64,000 nt of DNA from Verrucomicrobiota bacterium (lineage in GTDB: Bacteria; Verrucomicrobiota; Verrucomicrobiia; Limisphaerales; J093): contig JAOSKK010000038.1 of the NCBI GenBank assembly GCA_027493615.1, positions 558,001 to 622,000 of the forward strand, given 5' to 3'. Within the stretch, counting starts at the first letter, position 1. Every line of letters begins with the position of its first letter. The notes below the pieces were generated by a model that saw only the letters and a program-made list of their open reading frames with translations, was not told the origin of the DNA and did no database searches. The position numbers and the translations under genes are program-made. Of the stretch, positions 19,081 to 28,716 are shown piece after piece.

Positions 19081-20227
19081 TCAGTAGGCGGTCAGGGACA
19101 CCCGCCGAGCGAAAGCCTCCCGGTCGAGGTGGCCGGCCGCGTAGGCCTCGGCGTCCGCCTTCTTCACCCGGAGGATCAGTGTGCTTCCGCCCACCCCGGC
19201 CGCCTCCGGGGCGTCGGCGACCTTCGTCTCGATCACCGCATGCCCGGCCTCCGGGCGGTCGCCTTCGATCCGGAGCACGCGGGTTTCGCGGGCGCCGCCC
19301 CCCGCCCCCGGCGGTGCTCGTGATGGCCACGACGACCTGCTCGTCCGGTTTCACCTGGCGGAGGTTCGCCGCGTTCTTCAATGCCTCCATTACCTCGCGC
19401 TTGAGCCGTTCGACACGCTCGGGCTCGAAGTTGACCTCACGCCGGGCGCCGGCCGCCTTCTGCACCCAACCCGACATGGGGGCGCGCTTCGGTCCATACA
19501 ACTCACGGCGTGCCTCTTCCCAAGCGGTGTTGGTGGGTTTCTCGGCGGGGGCGGCCTGGGTGTCGGCGGGCGCGACGAGCGGGAAAGGGACGTTCAGGAG
19601 GAAGACCGCGCCGTAATCGGCCAGGTACATCGCCTGTGGTCGCCGCAGGGCCGGGAAGGAGGACACGACGATGCCCAGGGCCATGGTGTCCCCGCGGTCG
19701 CCGGTGCGGCCGGTGGCTTTCTGGAGGATCCGCGACATGATGGCGAGGTCTTCGCGCATTTCGGCGAGGGCGACCGCGTCGGTGGTGGCGGCGGGGATGA
19801 CCAGCGGTTCGCTCGTGCTGGGGCCCTGGAGTTCACGGGGGCAGCCAATCAACGCCATCCACGAACTCGAGTGCCTGTTCCAAGTGCCGTCCCAGGAAGG
19901 GATCGTCGGGAGGCTGGGGCGCTTCGGGCGCTTCCGGCGGTTCAGGCACCGGGGTGCGTCGCGCCGCAGATTCCGCGATCCGGTCTGGAGCTGGGCGAGT
20001 TCGAGGGCGCGCTGGGCGTGGGCGAGTTGACGCTGGACCTGCGCGTTGACGTGCTGGACCTGTTGATGGACCTGCTCCATGGCGGCCTGCACCTCCGGGA
20101 GCGGCAGGTCCAGGGCGACGGGTGCCGGCGGGGGCGGCGGGGGCGGAGGCGCGTCTTGCGCGACGACCAGGATGTGGCCCACGAAGGCGAAAGCCAGCGT
20201 GGGGAGCAATGCGTGGACGGTTTTCAT
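19081..20227 (-). CDS. Secreted proline-rich coiled-coil protein (frame-broken)
   Basis: About 382 residues. Signal peptide MKTVHALLPTLAFAFVGHIL with a cut near VVAQ-D, then a P8 run, then a predicted coiled coil (VQAAMEQVHQQVQHVNAQVQ onward). Further on come EMREDLAIMSRILQKATG and a basic KREVMEALKNAANLRQV segment. The end is a small beta domain (VLRIEGDRPEAGHAVIETKV, TLILRVKKADAEAYAAG). Frame breaks: near 19980, at 19837-19841 and at 19298-19303, all in G/C runs; the second restores DWLPRELQGPSTSE. No family was recognised. It is the last gene of a sigma/anti-sigma operon, with 28 bp to the anti-sigma gene, so it may be a target or sensor of that pathway. Confidence 0.6.
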
Positions 20228-20255
20228 GGGTGTGTTTACTGTGATTTGGTGGTGA

Positions 20256-20906
20256 TCAACGAGGCAGCCCGCGGTCGCTGCCCGTCGGGGCCAGCGAGTT
20301 CACCGCAAGTTGCGTAAGCTGGTGTTGCGTGGTGCCGATGGCGTCCTGGGCCACGACGGCGACGGTCTCGAGGTCGCGACGGAGCGTGGCGTAATCAGCA
20401 CGGCGTTGCCGGTCGGCCTGCTGGAGCAGGGCGAGGGTGGTCTGCTGGTCCTCCTCACGGGCAACGGCCCAGGCCTGGACGAGCTGGACGAGACGCTGCT
20501 CGTTGCGTTGTTCGGCCGTCTGGAGGGCGGCCGTCAACCGGGTCTCGAATTCCGCCTGCAGTTCCTGTTTCAAGGCCGGTTCGATCTCGGCACGAAGCTG
20601 GCGGGCGTCGGGGGAGGACGGGGCCGAGAGGCGTCCGCCGAGCCAGCCCAGGCCAAGGACGATCGCGGCGGCGGCGGCCCAGCGGATGGACTGGGTGAAG
20701 GGGAGGACGGGGCGGGCGCGGCGCGGGAGCTTCCACGCGTCCAGCGCGGACTGGGTCTGGCGCCACTGGACGAGTTGTCGCTGGCAATCCGGGCAGGCGC
20801 GGAGGTGGGCATCGAGCCGCGTCTGGTGCTCGGGAGGCAGTTCGCCGTAGAGGTAATCAGCCCAGAGCTCGGGGCCGGGATGGAGTTGCGGATCGGTGGG
20901 GTTCAT
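20256..20906 (-). CDS. Zinc-finger anti-sigma factor, membrane-anchored
   Basis: Intact, 216 residues from ATG 20906. The N-terminal anti-sigma zinc-finger has LDAHLRACPDCQRQL (H-x3-C-x2-C). A single membrane helix (WAAAAAIVLGLGWLGG, near residues 75-92) is followed by a long periplasmic coiled coil (QELQAEFETRLTAALQTAEQ onward). It should bind and hold the sigma factor encoded just upstream, whose 3' end overlaps it by 50 bp. The coiled-coil sensor end may touch the secreted coiled-coil protein encoded next (19081-20227). The signal sensed is unknown. Confidence 0.8.
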   Translation of the reverse strand: MNPTDPQLHPGPELWADYLYGELPPEHQTRLDAHLRACPDCQRQLVQWRQTQSALDAWKLPRRARPVLPFTQSIRWAAAAAIVLGLGWLGGRLSAPSSPDARQLRAEIEPALKQELQAEFETRLTAALQTAEQRNEQRLVQLVQAWAVAREEDQQTTLALLQQADRQRRADYATLRRDLETVAVVAQDAIGTTQHQLTQLAVNSLAPTGSDRGLPR

Positions 20907-21576
20907 GGCTGGGGAAGCTGGGTGGGCCGGGTCCGCCGGTTGGGCGGGGCACAAGTTTGAGATCGAGTCGACGATGGAGGAGGCGGGCCATCTCGTTCAG
21001 AGCCTCGGTGGTGCGGGTCTTGACGGTACCCTCGGGCAGGTCGAGCACCTCGGCGATTTCGCGGAACTTCAGGTCCTGGTAATGGCGGAGGACGAGCACG
21101 CTGCGGTAGTGTTCGGGGAGTTCGGCCAGGGCGCGGCGGACGGCTTCGCCGGTTTCCTGACGGCTGACGGCGGTGTCCGGAGTGGGGGCGGCATCGGCGA
21201 AATGGTCAAGATCGTCGGACGTCTCGTCCGCGCCGGGGTCGAGGGGCGCGAGGCGGGTTTCGCGCCAGTGGCGGGCGCGACGGAGATCGCTGTAAGTGTG
21301 GTTGAGGGCGATGCGCCAGAGGTAGGTCGAGAATTTGGCGCCCTGCTGGAAGGCCTGGCGGTGGGCGAACAGGCGGGTGAAGATCTCCTGGGCGAGGTCC
21401 TGGGCGCGGTGTGGGTCGCCGGTGAGCCGGGTGCACAGGCGCTGGATGGGTCCTTCCCAGCGCCGGACCAACTGGGCAAACGCGCCGTGGTCATTGCCGG
21501 TTTGGACGCGCCACATGAGCTGCTCGTCGCTGGGGGCGAAAAGCGAGCGGAGCGATGGGAGAGCGGTGGCGCTCAT
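20857..21576 (-). CDS. ECF RNA polymerase sigma factor
   Basis: Intact, about 239 residues from ATG 21576. Sigma region 2 is seen in AFAQLVRRWEGPIQRLC, AQDLAQEIFTRLF and FSTYLWRIALNHTYSDLRRA; region 4 in ALAELPEHYRSVLVLRHYQ and FREIAEVLDLPEGTVKTR. The C-terminal 35 residues (rich in Pro, Ser and Arg) overlap the anti-sigma gene by 50 bp and are not part of the conserved fold. It heads a minus-strand operon with its anti-sigma factor and a secreted coiled-coil protein and lies head-to-head with a second ECF sigma gene 130 bp away. Confidence 0.9.
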   Translation of the reverse strand: MSATALPSLRSLFAPSDEQLMWRVQTGNDHGAFAQLVRRWEGPIQRLCTRLTGDPHRAQDLAQEIFTRLFAHRQAFQQGAKFSTYLWRIALNHTYSDLRRARHWRETRLAPLDPGADETSDDLDHFADAAPTPDTAVSRQETGEAVRRALAELPEHYRSVLVLRHYQDLKFREIAEVLDLPEGTVKTRTTEALNEMARLLHRRLDLKLVPRPTGGPGPPSFPSHEPHRSATPSRPRALG

Positions 21577-21706
21577 GTTCGAGGGTGATACGCCGGGGGC
21601 CGGGTTTTGGTTTGCACTTTTCTGCAACTTTCGGTTTCGGGCGGGTGTCCTCGGTCCGACAATGCGCCCGGATCGGACCGGTCGGCAAGGGCAGCGCGCG
21701 CGACGG
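21577..21706. promoter_or_regulatory. Shared promoter region of two divergent ECF sigma operons
   Basis: This 130-bp gap separates two head-to-head ECF sigma genes and must hold both promoters. On the plus strand GCACTTTT and GCAACTTT occur as a near-direct repeat around 21615-21632. GCAACTTT resembles the GGAAC-type -35 element of ECF promoters, and a GTCCTC lies about 17 nt downstream. No clear minus-strand match was found. The assignment is by eye and weak. Confidence 0.3.
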
Positions 21707-22294
21707 ATGAGCGAACCGCATCCATTCGAGGCTTTTCTCCGGGCCTATCAGAACCTGGTGTACACCACCGCGTTCCGATTGCTCGGCCGGGAAGCCGAGG
21801 CGGAGGATATTGCCCAGGAGGTGTTCCTGAAGGCTTACGCGCACTTTGACGAGCTGGCGACGAGCCCAACGGCGGGCGGCTGGCTCAAGACGGTGGCGCG
21901 CAACCTCGCGCTGAACCACCTCACTCGTTACCGCAACCGCTGGCGGTTCTTCTCCGAACTCGAAGCCGGGGACGACGAGGGGAACGACGGCTTTGCTGCC
22001 CGGCTGCCGGCGCCCGAGATCCACGAGCAGACCCTCGACGCGGCCGACCAGCGCGAGGTGCTCGAGGCGGCGTTGCAACGGCTGCCCGCCGCGCAGCGCG
22101 TGCCGCTGGTGCTTTATCATTTCGAGAACCTCAGTTACGAGGCGATCGCCGCCCGGCTGAAGGTCTCGCTGGGCAAGGTGAAGACCGATATCCACCGCGC
22201 CCGCGCGGCGTTGCGACGCCGGCTCTCAGCCCAGGAAATCGGCGCAACTTTCTGCCCCACGGCTGTGTCCTCCCTCCTCGAAGACGAGTCATGA
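21707..22294 (+). CDS. ECF RNA polymerase sigma factor (second)
   Basis: Intact, 195 residues. Region 2: FEAFLRAYQNLVYTTAFRLL, AEDIAQEVFLKAYAHF and GGWLKTVARNLALNHLTRYR. Region 4: ALQRLPAAQRVPLVLYHFEN, LSYEAIAARLKVSLGKVKTD and IHRARAALRRRL. ATG 21707 gives the normal family start just before region 2. It overlaps the next gene by four bases (ATGA, 22291-22294), which encodes a small membrane protein in the position of an anti-sigma factor. It belongs to a three-gene operon ending in a bactofilin-like/RDD fusion. Confidence 0.9.
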   Translation: MSEPHPFEAFLRAYQNLVYTTAFRLLGREAEAEDIAQEVFLKAYAHFDELATSPTAGGWLKTVARNLALNHLTRYRNRWRFFSELEAGDDEGNDGFAARLPAPEIHEQTLDAADQREVLEAALQRLPAAQRVPLVLYHFENLSYEAIAARLKVSLGKVKTDIHRARAALRRRLSAQEIGATFCPTAVSSLLEDES

Positions 22295-22776
22295 ATCCGA
22301 ATCGACCCGAGCCGAATGATGCGTGGGAAGCCGAGCTGGACCGGGCGTTGCAACGGCTGCCCGACCGGCCGGCACCCAACACGCTGATCCCGCGGGTGCT
22401 GGCGGCCCTCGAAGCCCGCGCGCGCCGGCCGTGGTACCGCCGCGAATGGTCCACCTGGCCCCGACCCTTCCAGGGCTTGTCGCTGGCGGTCCTTTCATTC
22501 CTGCTGGGCGCACTCACCTACGCCTGCCTGCACTTCCCGGAACTGGCGGCACCGGATGCGATGGAAACGCGGTTGTACACCTGGCTGGTGCCCTGGGTGG
22601 CGTTGTGGAATGCCGGCCAGGCCGTGCTCGAGGTCCTGACCGGGCTTTGTCAGAACAGCGGGGGGTGGTTCTGCGTGGGCGCGGGCGTCGCCGTCCTGCT
22701 CATTTACCTGTCCACGCTCGGCGCGGGGACAATGCTTTACCGGATGGCATGGAATCAACGTGGAGGTAAGCGATGA
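22291..22776 (+). CDS. Small membrane protein, probable anti-sigma partner
   Basis: Intact, 161 residues. A soluble N-terminus (DAWEAELDRALQRLPDRPAP, then PRVLAALEARARRPWYRREW) is followed by two or three hydrophobic helices (FQGLSLAVLSFLLGALTYAC, ETRLYTWLVPWVALWNAG, FCVGAGVAVLLIYLSTLGAG). No zinc-finger Cys/His cluster is present. Its start overlaps the sigma gene (ATGA) and its stop overlaps the next gene (ATGA, 22773-22776), so the three are translationally coupled. The position and the N-terminal soluble helix fit an anti-sigma role; that is inference. Confidence 0.65.
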   Translation: MNPNRPEPNDAWEAELDRALQRLPDRPAPNTLIPRVLAALEARARRPWYRREWSTWPRPFQGLSLAVLSFLLGALTYACLHFPELAAPDAMETRLYTWLVPWVALWNAGQAVLEVLTGLCQNSGGWFCVGAGVAVLLIYLSTLGAGTMLYRMAWNQRGGKR

Positions 22777-24462
22777 AAGCGCGATGGACGCGAGGCGGGT
22801 GGCTGGGCGGGTGGCTGGCTGCGGTCTGGCTCGGCGGCGCCGTATCCCAAGGATTGCCCCAGACGCCTCTGCAGGCGGAACGTGACGAGTCGGAGCCACC
22901 ACCACGGCAGGAGCCACCGATCCAGCACCACGTGGGCGAGGTGATCGGCATCCTCAGTTCTTCCGAACTGCCCGCGAACCAGCGTGCGCACACCGCCGTG
23001 ACGGTGTTCGGTGATTCGCGGATCGACGGCGAGGTACGGAACGAGTCCGTGACGGTCTTTGGCAACGCCGTGGTGCGGGGCCGGATCGGGGGCGAATGCG
23101 TGACGGTCTTTGGGGATCTCGACCTGGACGGCGTGGTGGACGGTGAGGTGGTGGTGGTCATGGGGGACGCTCACTTCGGGCCGAACGCGGTCGTGCACGG
23201 CGAGTGCATCGTGATCGGAGGCCGGATCACAGCCGAACCGGGAGCCACGTTCCATCGGCAGAAGCGGGAGATCGCGGGGTTCCTGCCCTCGGTGGGGGAC
23301 TGGTTCCGGTACGGGCTGCTTTGGGGACGGCCGGTGGTGCCGTCCCTGGGCTGGGTGTGGGTGGTCGTGGCTCTGCACTTTGTCGTGTACTTCCTGGTGG
23401 CGCTGCTGCTGCCGAAGCCGGTGGAGGCGTGCGAACGTGTGTTGCAGGAGCAGGGGTTGGCGGCGTTCGGGGTGGGGTTATTGGGGATCTTCCTGTTCTG
23501 GCCGGTCATGTTTGTGGTGGGGGTGACCGTGGCGGGGTTGGTGGTGATTCCGTTCCTGTTGGTGGCAGCCGTCGGAGCGGTCTTGCTGGGCAAGACGGCC
23601 ACGTTCCAGTGGCTGGGGCGGACGTTGTTGCGGCGGCTGGGGGCGGAAGGTCCCGGCGGGGGTCTGACGGGCTTTCTGGTGGGCTTTCTCCTGATCACGC
23701 TGGTGTACCTGGTGCCGGTCCTCGGTTTGGTCGCATGGGGAGTGCTCGTGCCTTTGGGATTCGGGGCAGCCCTGATGGCGCTGGTCCAGGTGATCCGGGA
23801 AAGCCGGCCTTCGCGTCCGGCGCGTCCGCCGGCGGTGCCCGTGCCCACGCGGGTGGTCGCGGCGACCGTCACGGCCGCAGCACCGCCAATCGGAACCAGC
23901 GGGCTGGCGGATATCGGAAGCGGCGGGGTGTCGTTGACGGCGAGCACGCGCGTGGGGGAAGCGGGTCTGGTCTTGGACGCGCCGGCTGCGGGGCGCCGGG
24001 ACCGGAGCGGAGGCACCATCCCTGGGCCCGGCTTCGCCCCTGCTCACCACCGCGCCGGCGGCGGGCGTGACGCTCTCACCGGGCGAGCTGGCGGTCATGC
24101 CCCGGGCAGGCTTCTGGATCCGGCTGGCCGCGACGCTGCTGGACCTCGTCTTGCTGGCGTGGTTCGCGCGGTTGGTGCATGGCTACTTCCCGGTATTGTG
24201 GCTGGCCTATCACGTGGGGATGTGGATGTGGAAAGGCACGACCATCGGGGGAATCGTGTGCAGCCTGAAGGTGGTGCGTGAGGACGGCCGGCCGCTGGAT
24301 TTCACGGTGGCCCTGGTGCGGGCGTTGGCGGCGGTGTTCTCGTTCGTGGCGCTTGGCCTCGGGTTCTTCTGGGCCGGTTGGTCACCGGAGCGTCAGAGCT
24401 GGCATGACAAGATCGCCGGGACCGTGATCGTGAAGGTGCCCAAAGGGGTCTCGCTGATCTGA
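22773..24462 (+). CDS. Bactofilin-like / RDD-domain membrane fusion protein (frame-broken)
   Basis: About 563 residues. Signal-like N-terminus, then a bactofilin-like beta-helix of short repeats: AVTVFGDSRIDGEV, SVTVFGNAVVRGRI, CVTVFGDLDLDGVV, VVVVMGDAHFGPNAVV, CIVIGGRITAEPGA. Next come several hydrophobic helices (VVVALHFVVYFLVALLLP, PVMFVVGVTVAGLVVIPFLL, LLITLVYLVPVLGLVAWGV). After an Ala/Pro linker the C-terminus is an RDD domain: MPRAGFWIRLAATLLDLVLL, GTTIGGIVCSLKVV, SWHDKIAGTVIV. The frame breaks at a G4 run 23990-23993 (three Gs restore the linker). Bactofilin-like repeats normally polymerise in the cytoplasm; here a signal-like start would place them outside. Third gene of the ECF operon. 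Confidence 0.75.
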
Positions 24463-24542
24463 GGGAGGCGCGCCCTGAACCTGGGGTACGGGCCTCCAGC
24501 CTGACCCGCCGCGCTTCATGGCCACGGGGCCAAGGAGGTCCC

Positions 24543-25216
24543 TCAAGTTCCCAAGCCCTTCGGCGGACCAAGAATGACCGAGGCCAGAATCGCTTGACGA
24601 GCCGTCGCCGGTCGCTCAAGGAGGGCCAGCACTGACGCCACTTCCGGAGAGCCAGCGCGACGTCGATCTCTGACCGAACCGGCCCGGCTTTCGAACTGTG
24701 ACGCAAGCCGGGCGGCCTCGGCCCGGTCCATGGCGGCCCGCCCGGCCGTTCCACTCTTGAGGTACGAGCTGGCCACGCTGGCCAGGCGGGCGGACTCCCC
24801 GCAGTCGCACTGGCGGCTTCCACCGCCGTTCTCCCGCGCGAGGGAGACGCGGGAGCGGGCGCGGGAGCCAGCACCACCGGCACGAAGACCTCGGAAGGCT
24901 GGGGTTCGACGACCGGCCGGGGCAACACCGGCGGCGGTGCGGGCCGCGGTTCGGGTTCCTCGCCAAAGAGTCGGCGCAGCTCGCCTTCGAGATCGAACAC
25001 GGGCTTGGGCCGGGACGGCGGCGTCCCGCCGGCGGGAGGCCGTTGGCGGGGGCCGGCTGGTGGCGGCTGGGTTTCGTCCTCTTCCCAGGAAGCCTCCCCC
25101 AGACCCTTGCGGGTCTTGACCCAGTTGGCCACCGCCGAGAGCAGCAAGATCACCACGAAGATGATCAAGCTCTCGAACGAGGCCGCCAGGAGGGGCATGG
25201 GCACGTCGCCGGGCAT
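24543..25216 (-). CDS. Membrane-anchored proline-rich protein of the floA operon (frame-broken)
   Basis: About 224 residues. One N-terminal membrane helix (FESLIIFVVILLLSAVANWV) is followed by a charged stretch (KTRKGLGEASWEEDETQ), a long Pro/Arg-rich linker, a short acidic helix (FDLEGELRRLFGEEPEP), more Pro/Ala, and a helical C-terminus (DRAEAARLASQFESRAGSVR, ASVLALLERPATARQAILAS, then VILGPPKGLGT). The frame breaks at 24797-24800 (G4 should be G5), restoring ATAGESARLASVASSYLK. Gene order nfeD-floA-this gene is on one strand, 12 bp after floA, so it should be made with the flotillin system and lie in the same membrane. No known family recognised. Confidence 0.6.
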
Positions 25217-25228
25217 GGCATGAAAGGC

Positions 25229-26280
25229 TCAGGCGGGCTTGGTCTTGTCGCCTGCGGCGGGAGGGCTTGCCACCGCCCGCGATGCTGTCGCGCATGTCGG
25301 TGTCGGCCTGGATGTTCTTCATCCGGTAATAGTCCATGATACCCAGGTTGCCGGAGCGGAAGGCCTCGGCCATGGCCAGGGGCACCTGGGCTTCGGCCTC
25401 GACCACGCGGGCCCGCATTTCCTGGACGCGGGCCACCATCTCCTGTTCCTGCGCGACGGCCAGCGCGCGGCGCACTTCGGCTTGGGCCTGTGCGATCAGC
25501 TTGTTCGCCTCCGCCTGTTCGGCCTGGAGCTTGGCCCCCACGTTCTCGCCCACGTCCACGTCGGCGATGTCAATGGAGAGGATCTCGAAAGCCGTGTTGG
25601 AATCGAGGGCCTTGTCGAGGACGGTCTTCGAGATGCGGTCGGGGTTTTCGAGGACGTCCTTGTAGCTGCCGGCCGAGCCGATGGTGCTGACGATGCCCTC
25701 GCCGACCCGGGCCACGATAGTCTCCTCCGTGGCGCCGCCGACGAAGCGGTCCAGGTTGGTTCGGACGGTGACGCGGGCGCGGACCTTGACGGCGATGCCG
25801 TCCTTGGCGACGGCGTCGATGGTCGTCTTGCCGGAGGCGGGGTTGGGGCAATCGATGACGCGGGGGGTTGACGGACGTCTTGACGGCGTCGAGCACGGTC
25901 TTGCCGGTGCCCTTGGTGGCGAGGTCGATGGCGCAGGCGCGATCGAAGTTGAGGTGGATGCCGGCCTTCTGGGCGGCGATGAGGGCACGGACGACCATGG
26001 AAACGTCGCCGCCGGCCAGGAAGTGGACGTTGAGCTGGTCCACGTTCATTTCGAGGCCGGACTTGCGGGCATTGATGTAATTGTCGACCACCAGGCCTAC
26101 GGGCACGCCTCGGAGCCGCATGGCGGCCAGTTCGATGAGGCCCACATAGGCCCCCGACACCCAGGCGCGGATGAAGATGGTGAAGAAATTGAACAGCAGG
26201 ATCAGGAACACCAGGCCCACCACCAGGACCAACGTGACCAGAATCCACTGCAACGAGAGGGCGAACATTGGGACGTTCAT
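25229..26280 (-). CDS. floA: Flotillin-like protein FloA (frame-broken)
   Basis: About 349 residues; the family is about 330. An N-terminal membrane hairpin (WILVTLVLVVGLVFLILLFN) is followed by the FloA core: VSGAYVGLIELAAMRLRGVP, NYINARKSGLEMNVDQLNVH, FLAGGDVSMVVRALIAAQKA, FDRACAIDLATKGTGKTVLD, VKVRARVTVRTNLDRFVGGA and a long helix rich in Glu/Ala (KLQAEQAEANKLIAQAQAEV). FloA organises functional membrane microdomains. Two breaks: 25862-25867 (C6 should be C5 on the minus strand, giving VNPRVIDCPNPASG) and 25259-25261 (giving the end KPSAAGDKTKPA). It follows nfeD by 55 bp, the classical pairing. Confidence 0.9.
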
Positions 26281-26335
26281 AATGTCGGGGGCGAGCTGAG
26301 CTGGGCTGAGGGTTAACACGGTCAGGCGCGGCAAG

Positions 26336-26791
26336 TCAAACCGCGCGTACCACCACGCGGAGGCCTTCCAAGGCCACGACCTTCACGGCCGCACCGCGTT
26401 CGATCATCGGGCCTTCGGAAACGACATCCACCCGCCGGCCGCCGATCAGGGCCGTGCCCGAAGGGCGGAGATTCGTGAGCGCCGTGCCGGTCTGGTGGAG
26501 CAGGTCGGGCTGCTCAACGTTGAGGTTCCCCACGGTCCGCCGTGTGACAAACGCCTGACCCAGCTTGCTGTGCGGAAAGAACCGGATCCACAGCAGCCCT
26601 TCCGCCAGCAAGAGCACCAGCACCAGAAACAGCACGAGACTTCCGGACTTGGGTCCGAAGCGCACGTAGCTCAACACCACCCCCGCCACCAGACAGCCGA
26701 ATCCGATCAGCCCCGCGATCATCCCTGGCAGAACAATCTCGAGCAGCATCAGGACCAGACCCGCAATCAGGAGCAGGACCACCGTTTCCAT
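26336..26791 (-). CDS. NfeD-like membrane protein
   Basis: Intact, 151 residues from ATG 26791, chosen because the membrane part begins there (METVVLLLIAGLVLMLLEIV). Three or four hydrophobic helices (LPGMIAGLIGFGCLVAGVVL, SLVLFLVLVLLLAEGLLWIR) precede the cytoplasmic NfeD OB-fold, recognised from GQAFVTRRTVGNLN, GTALTNLRPSGTALIGGRRV and the closing GAAVKVVALEGLRVVV. This short form lacks the ClpP-like protease domain of long NfeD proteins. It is the first gene of the nfeD-floA operon and should stabilise or partner FloA in the membrane. Confidence 0.85.
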   Translation of the reverse strand: METVVLLLIAGLVLMLLEIVLPGMIAGLIGFGCLVAGVVLSYVRFGPKSGSLVLFLVLVLLLAEGLLWIRFFPHSKLGQAFVTRRTVGNLNVEQPDLLHQTGTALTNLRPSGTALIGGRRVDVVSEGPMIERGAAVKVVALEGLRVVVRAV

Positions 26792-26976
26792 GTGACCGAC
26801 AGCATAGCGGGACACGGGCCGGTTGCAAGGCCGGCGACGCGGAAGGAACTGCATGAAGGCCGGCCTCGCCTGGCTCCTGGCCGAAGTAGCGCGCGCCATT
26901 GAGTATAAGTACACATGAAGCTTTGTAACAAGGAATGTGTTGACACGCGCGTGGCGCTTCGGCTTCCATCCAGCGC

Positions 26977-28716
26977 GTGCGGCGAATGACCTTGTTGGCA
27001 AGCGTTGGCGCGGCCGGGCTGATGGGAGGGTTCAGTGTGACCAGCTAGGCGCAGGTTCCGGCCCTGGTGCATCACCAGGGTCGGATCGCGGTGGAGGAGG
27101 TCCTGTTCGATGGTCCCGGCCGGTTCAAGTTCGCGTTCGTCAATGCGGATGCCTCCCAAGTCTTCTGGCACAACGCGCCGGACGGCGACGGCGACGGTGA
27201 ACCCGATCAGCCGGTGTCGATTCGCGTCAGTCGGGGGCTCTACTCAGTGCTGCTCGGGGATGTGTCACTGGCCCACATGGCGCCGCTTTCTCCGGACGTT
27301 TTCGCGCAGCCGGCGGTATACCTGCGGGTCTGGTTCGACGACGGGGTCCGGGGTTCTCAGCGCCTGTTCCCCGATCAGAGGCTGGCCGCCGTCGGCTACG
27401 CGATGGTGGCTGCCAGCGTTCCGGACGGCGCCATCTCCGCGGCGAAACTCGCGCCCGGAACCCTGGACGGTCTCAGCGCTCAGATTGCGGCGCTGACGGC
27501 CAACCTGGCCGACTTGACCCGTCGTCACGAGGCGCTGGCGGCGTCGGTCGTGAGCGGGTTGCCCGAGGGAGTTCCCGTGGTGTCGTCGGAGGCGGCGGAT
27601 CCGGACTTGTTGGCGCTGGGCCTTTCGCCCTTCATGAATGTGCCGGGTCAGGGATGGCGCAGCGGGGGCGACGCAGGGGGAAGCGACGGCCCGCCACGGC
27701 CATTCCGCGATCTGGACCGGCCAGGCCCTGCTGGTCTGGGGCGGGACCCTCGGCGGCGGCGTGCTCTCGGGCGGCGGGGCCAGCTACGACCCGGTGTTGG
27801 ACCGATGGGCGCCGCTGCCGGCCGCCGCGGCTCTGGAGGCGCGGCGGGGTCACACCGCCGTGTGGACGGGCGAAGCGATGCTGGTGTTCGGCGGGCTGGG
27901 TGCCACCTACCTGAACACGGGTGCGGCGTATTCGCCGGACGGCTTTTCCTGGTGCCGCTGGCGACAACGGACGCACCGGCGGCCCGCGAGGGCCATCTGG
28001 CCGTGTGGACCGGGGCGAGGATGCTGGTCTGGGGCGGGCGTAACGCCGCGGGGTTGCTGGCGGATGGCGGACTCTATGACCCGGGGGCGCGAACCTGGCA
28101 GAGCGTGCCGGCTCTCAACGCACCGGCTGGCCGTGTGGGAGCCGCGGGTGTGTGGACCGGCGCCCAGTTCATCGTTTGGGGTGGCACGGGTGAATCCGGC
28201 GAACTTGGCTCCGGCGCCCAACTGCCTGTGGCGAACGGGATGGTCCCGGGAGCGTGGATGACGCTCTCGGCCGTGAACGCGCCCAGCGCCCGTTCCGGGC
28301 ATACGGCGGTCTGGACGGGCCAGCGGCTGTTGGTTTGGGGTGGCCGGTCCGGAGACACGTTCCGGAACGATGGCGCGGCCTATGATCCGGAGCGCGATTT
28401 GTGGAGCCCGCTCCCCACAGCCGGGGCACCGGCTCCCCGTGATGGACACCTCGCCGCGTGGACGGGTCGGGAGATGTTGATCGTCGGCGGAAACACGGCG
28501 GGCGGGCCGACGGCGACTGGCGGCGCGTACGATCCCGCGTCCGGCACCTGGAGGACGCTGAGCGGCGCCGGTTCGCCCCGGGCACGCACGGACGCGGCCG
28601 GGGCCTGGACCGGCGCAGAACTGCTGGTGTTCGGCGGCCGGGTCCAGGGCGTTCCGGTGGCGGCGCTGCAACGTCTCAACCCGCAACCCACCTGGTACTT
28701 CTACCGCAAGCCATGA
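26977..28716 (+). CDS. Secreted kelch-type propeller protein (in-frame amber and frame-broken)
   Basis: About 579 residues. The GTG at 26977 opens a signal peptide (MRRMTLLASVGAAGLMGGFS) that runs into a TAG at 27046 and continues in the same frame as AQVPALVHHQGRI; a CAG there would give TSQAQ, so a single C-to-T change is likely. The N-terminal domain (GRIAVEEVLFDGPGRFKFAF) is a beta domain shared with other verrucomicrobial secreted proteins. The rest is kelch: HTAVWTGEAMLVFGG, GHLAVWTGARMLVWGGR, GHTAVWTGQRLLVWGGR and others, at least six blades. Frame breaks at 27676-27680 and 27951-27952. It ends TWYFYRKP and overlaps the next gene by ATGA (28713-28716). First gene of a nine-gene secreted-protein run. 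Confidence 0.7.
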
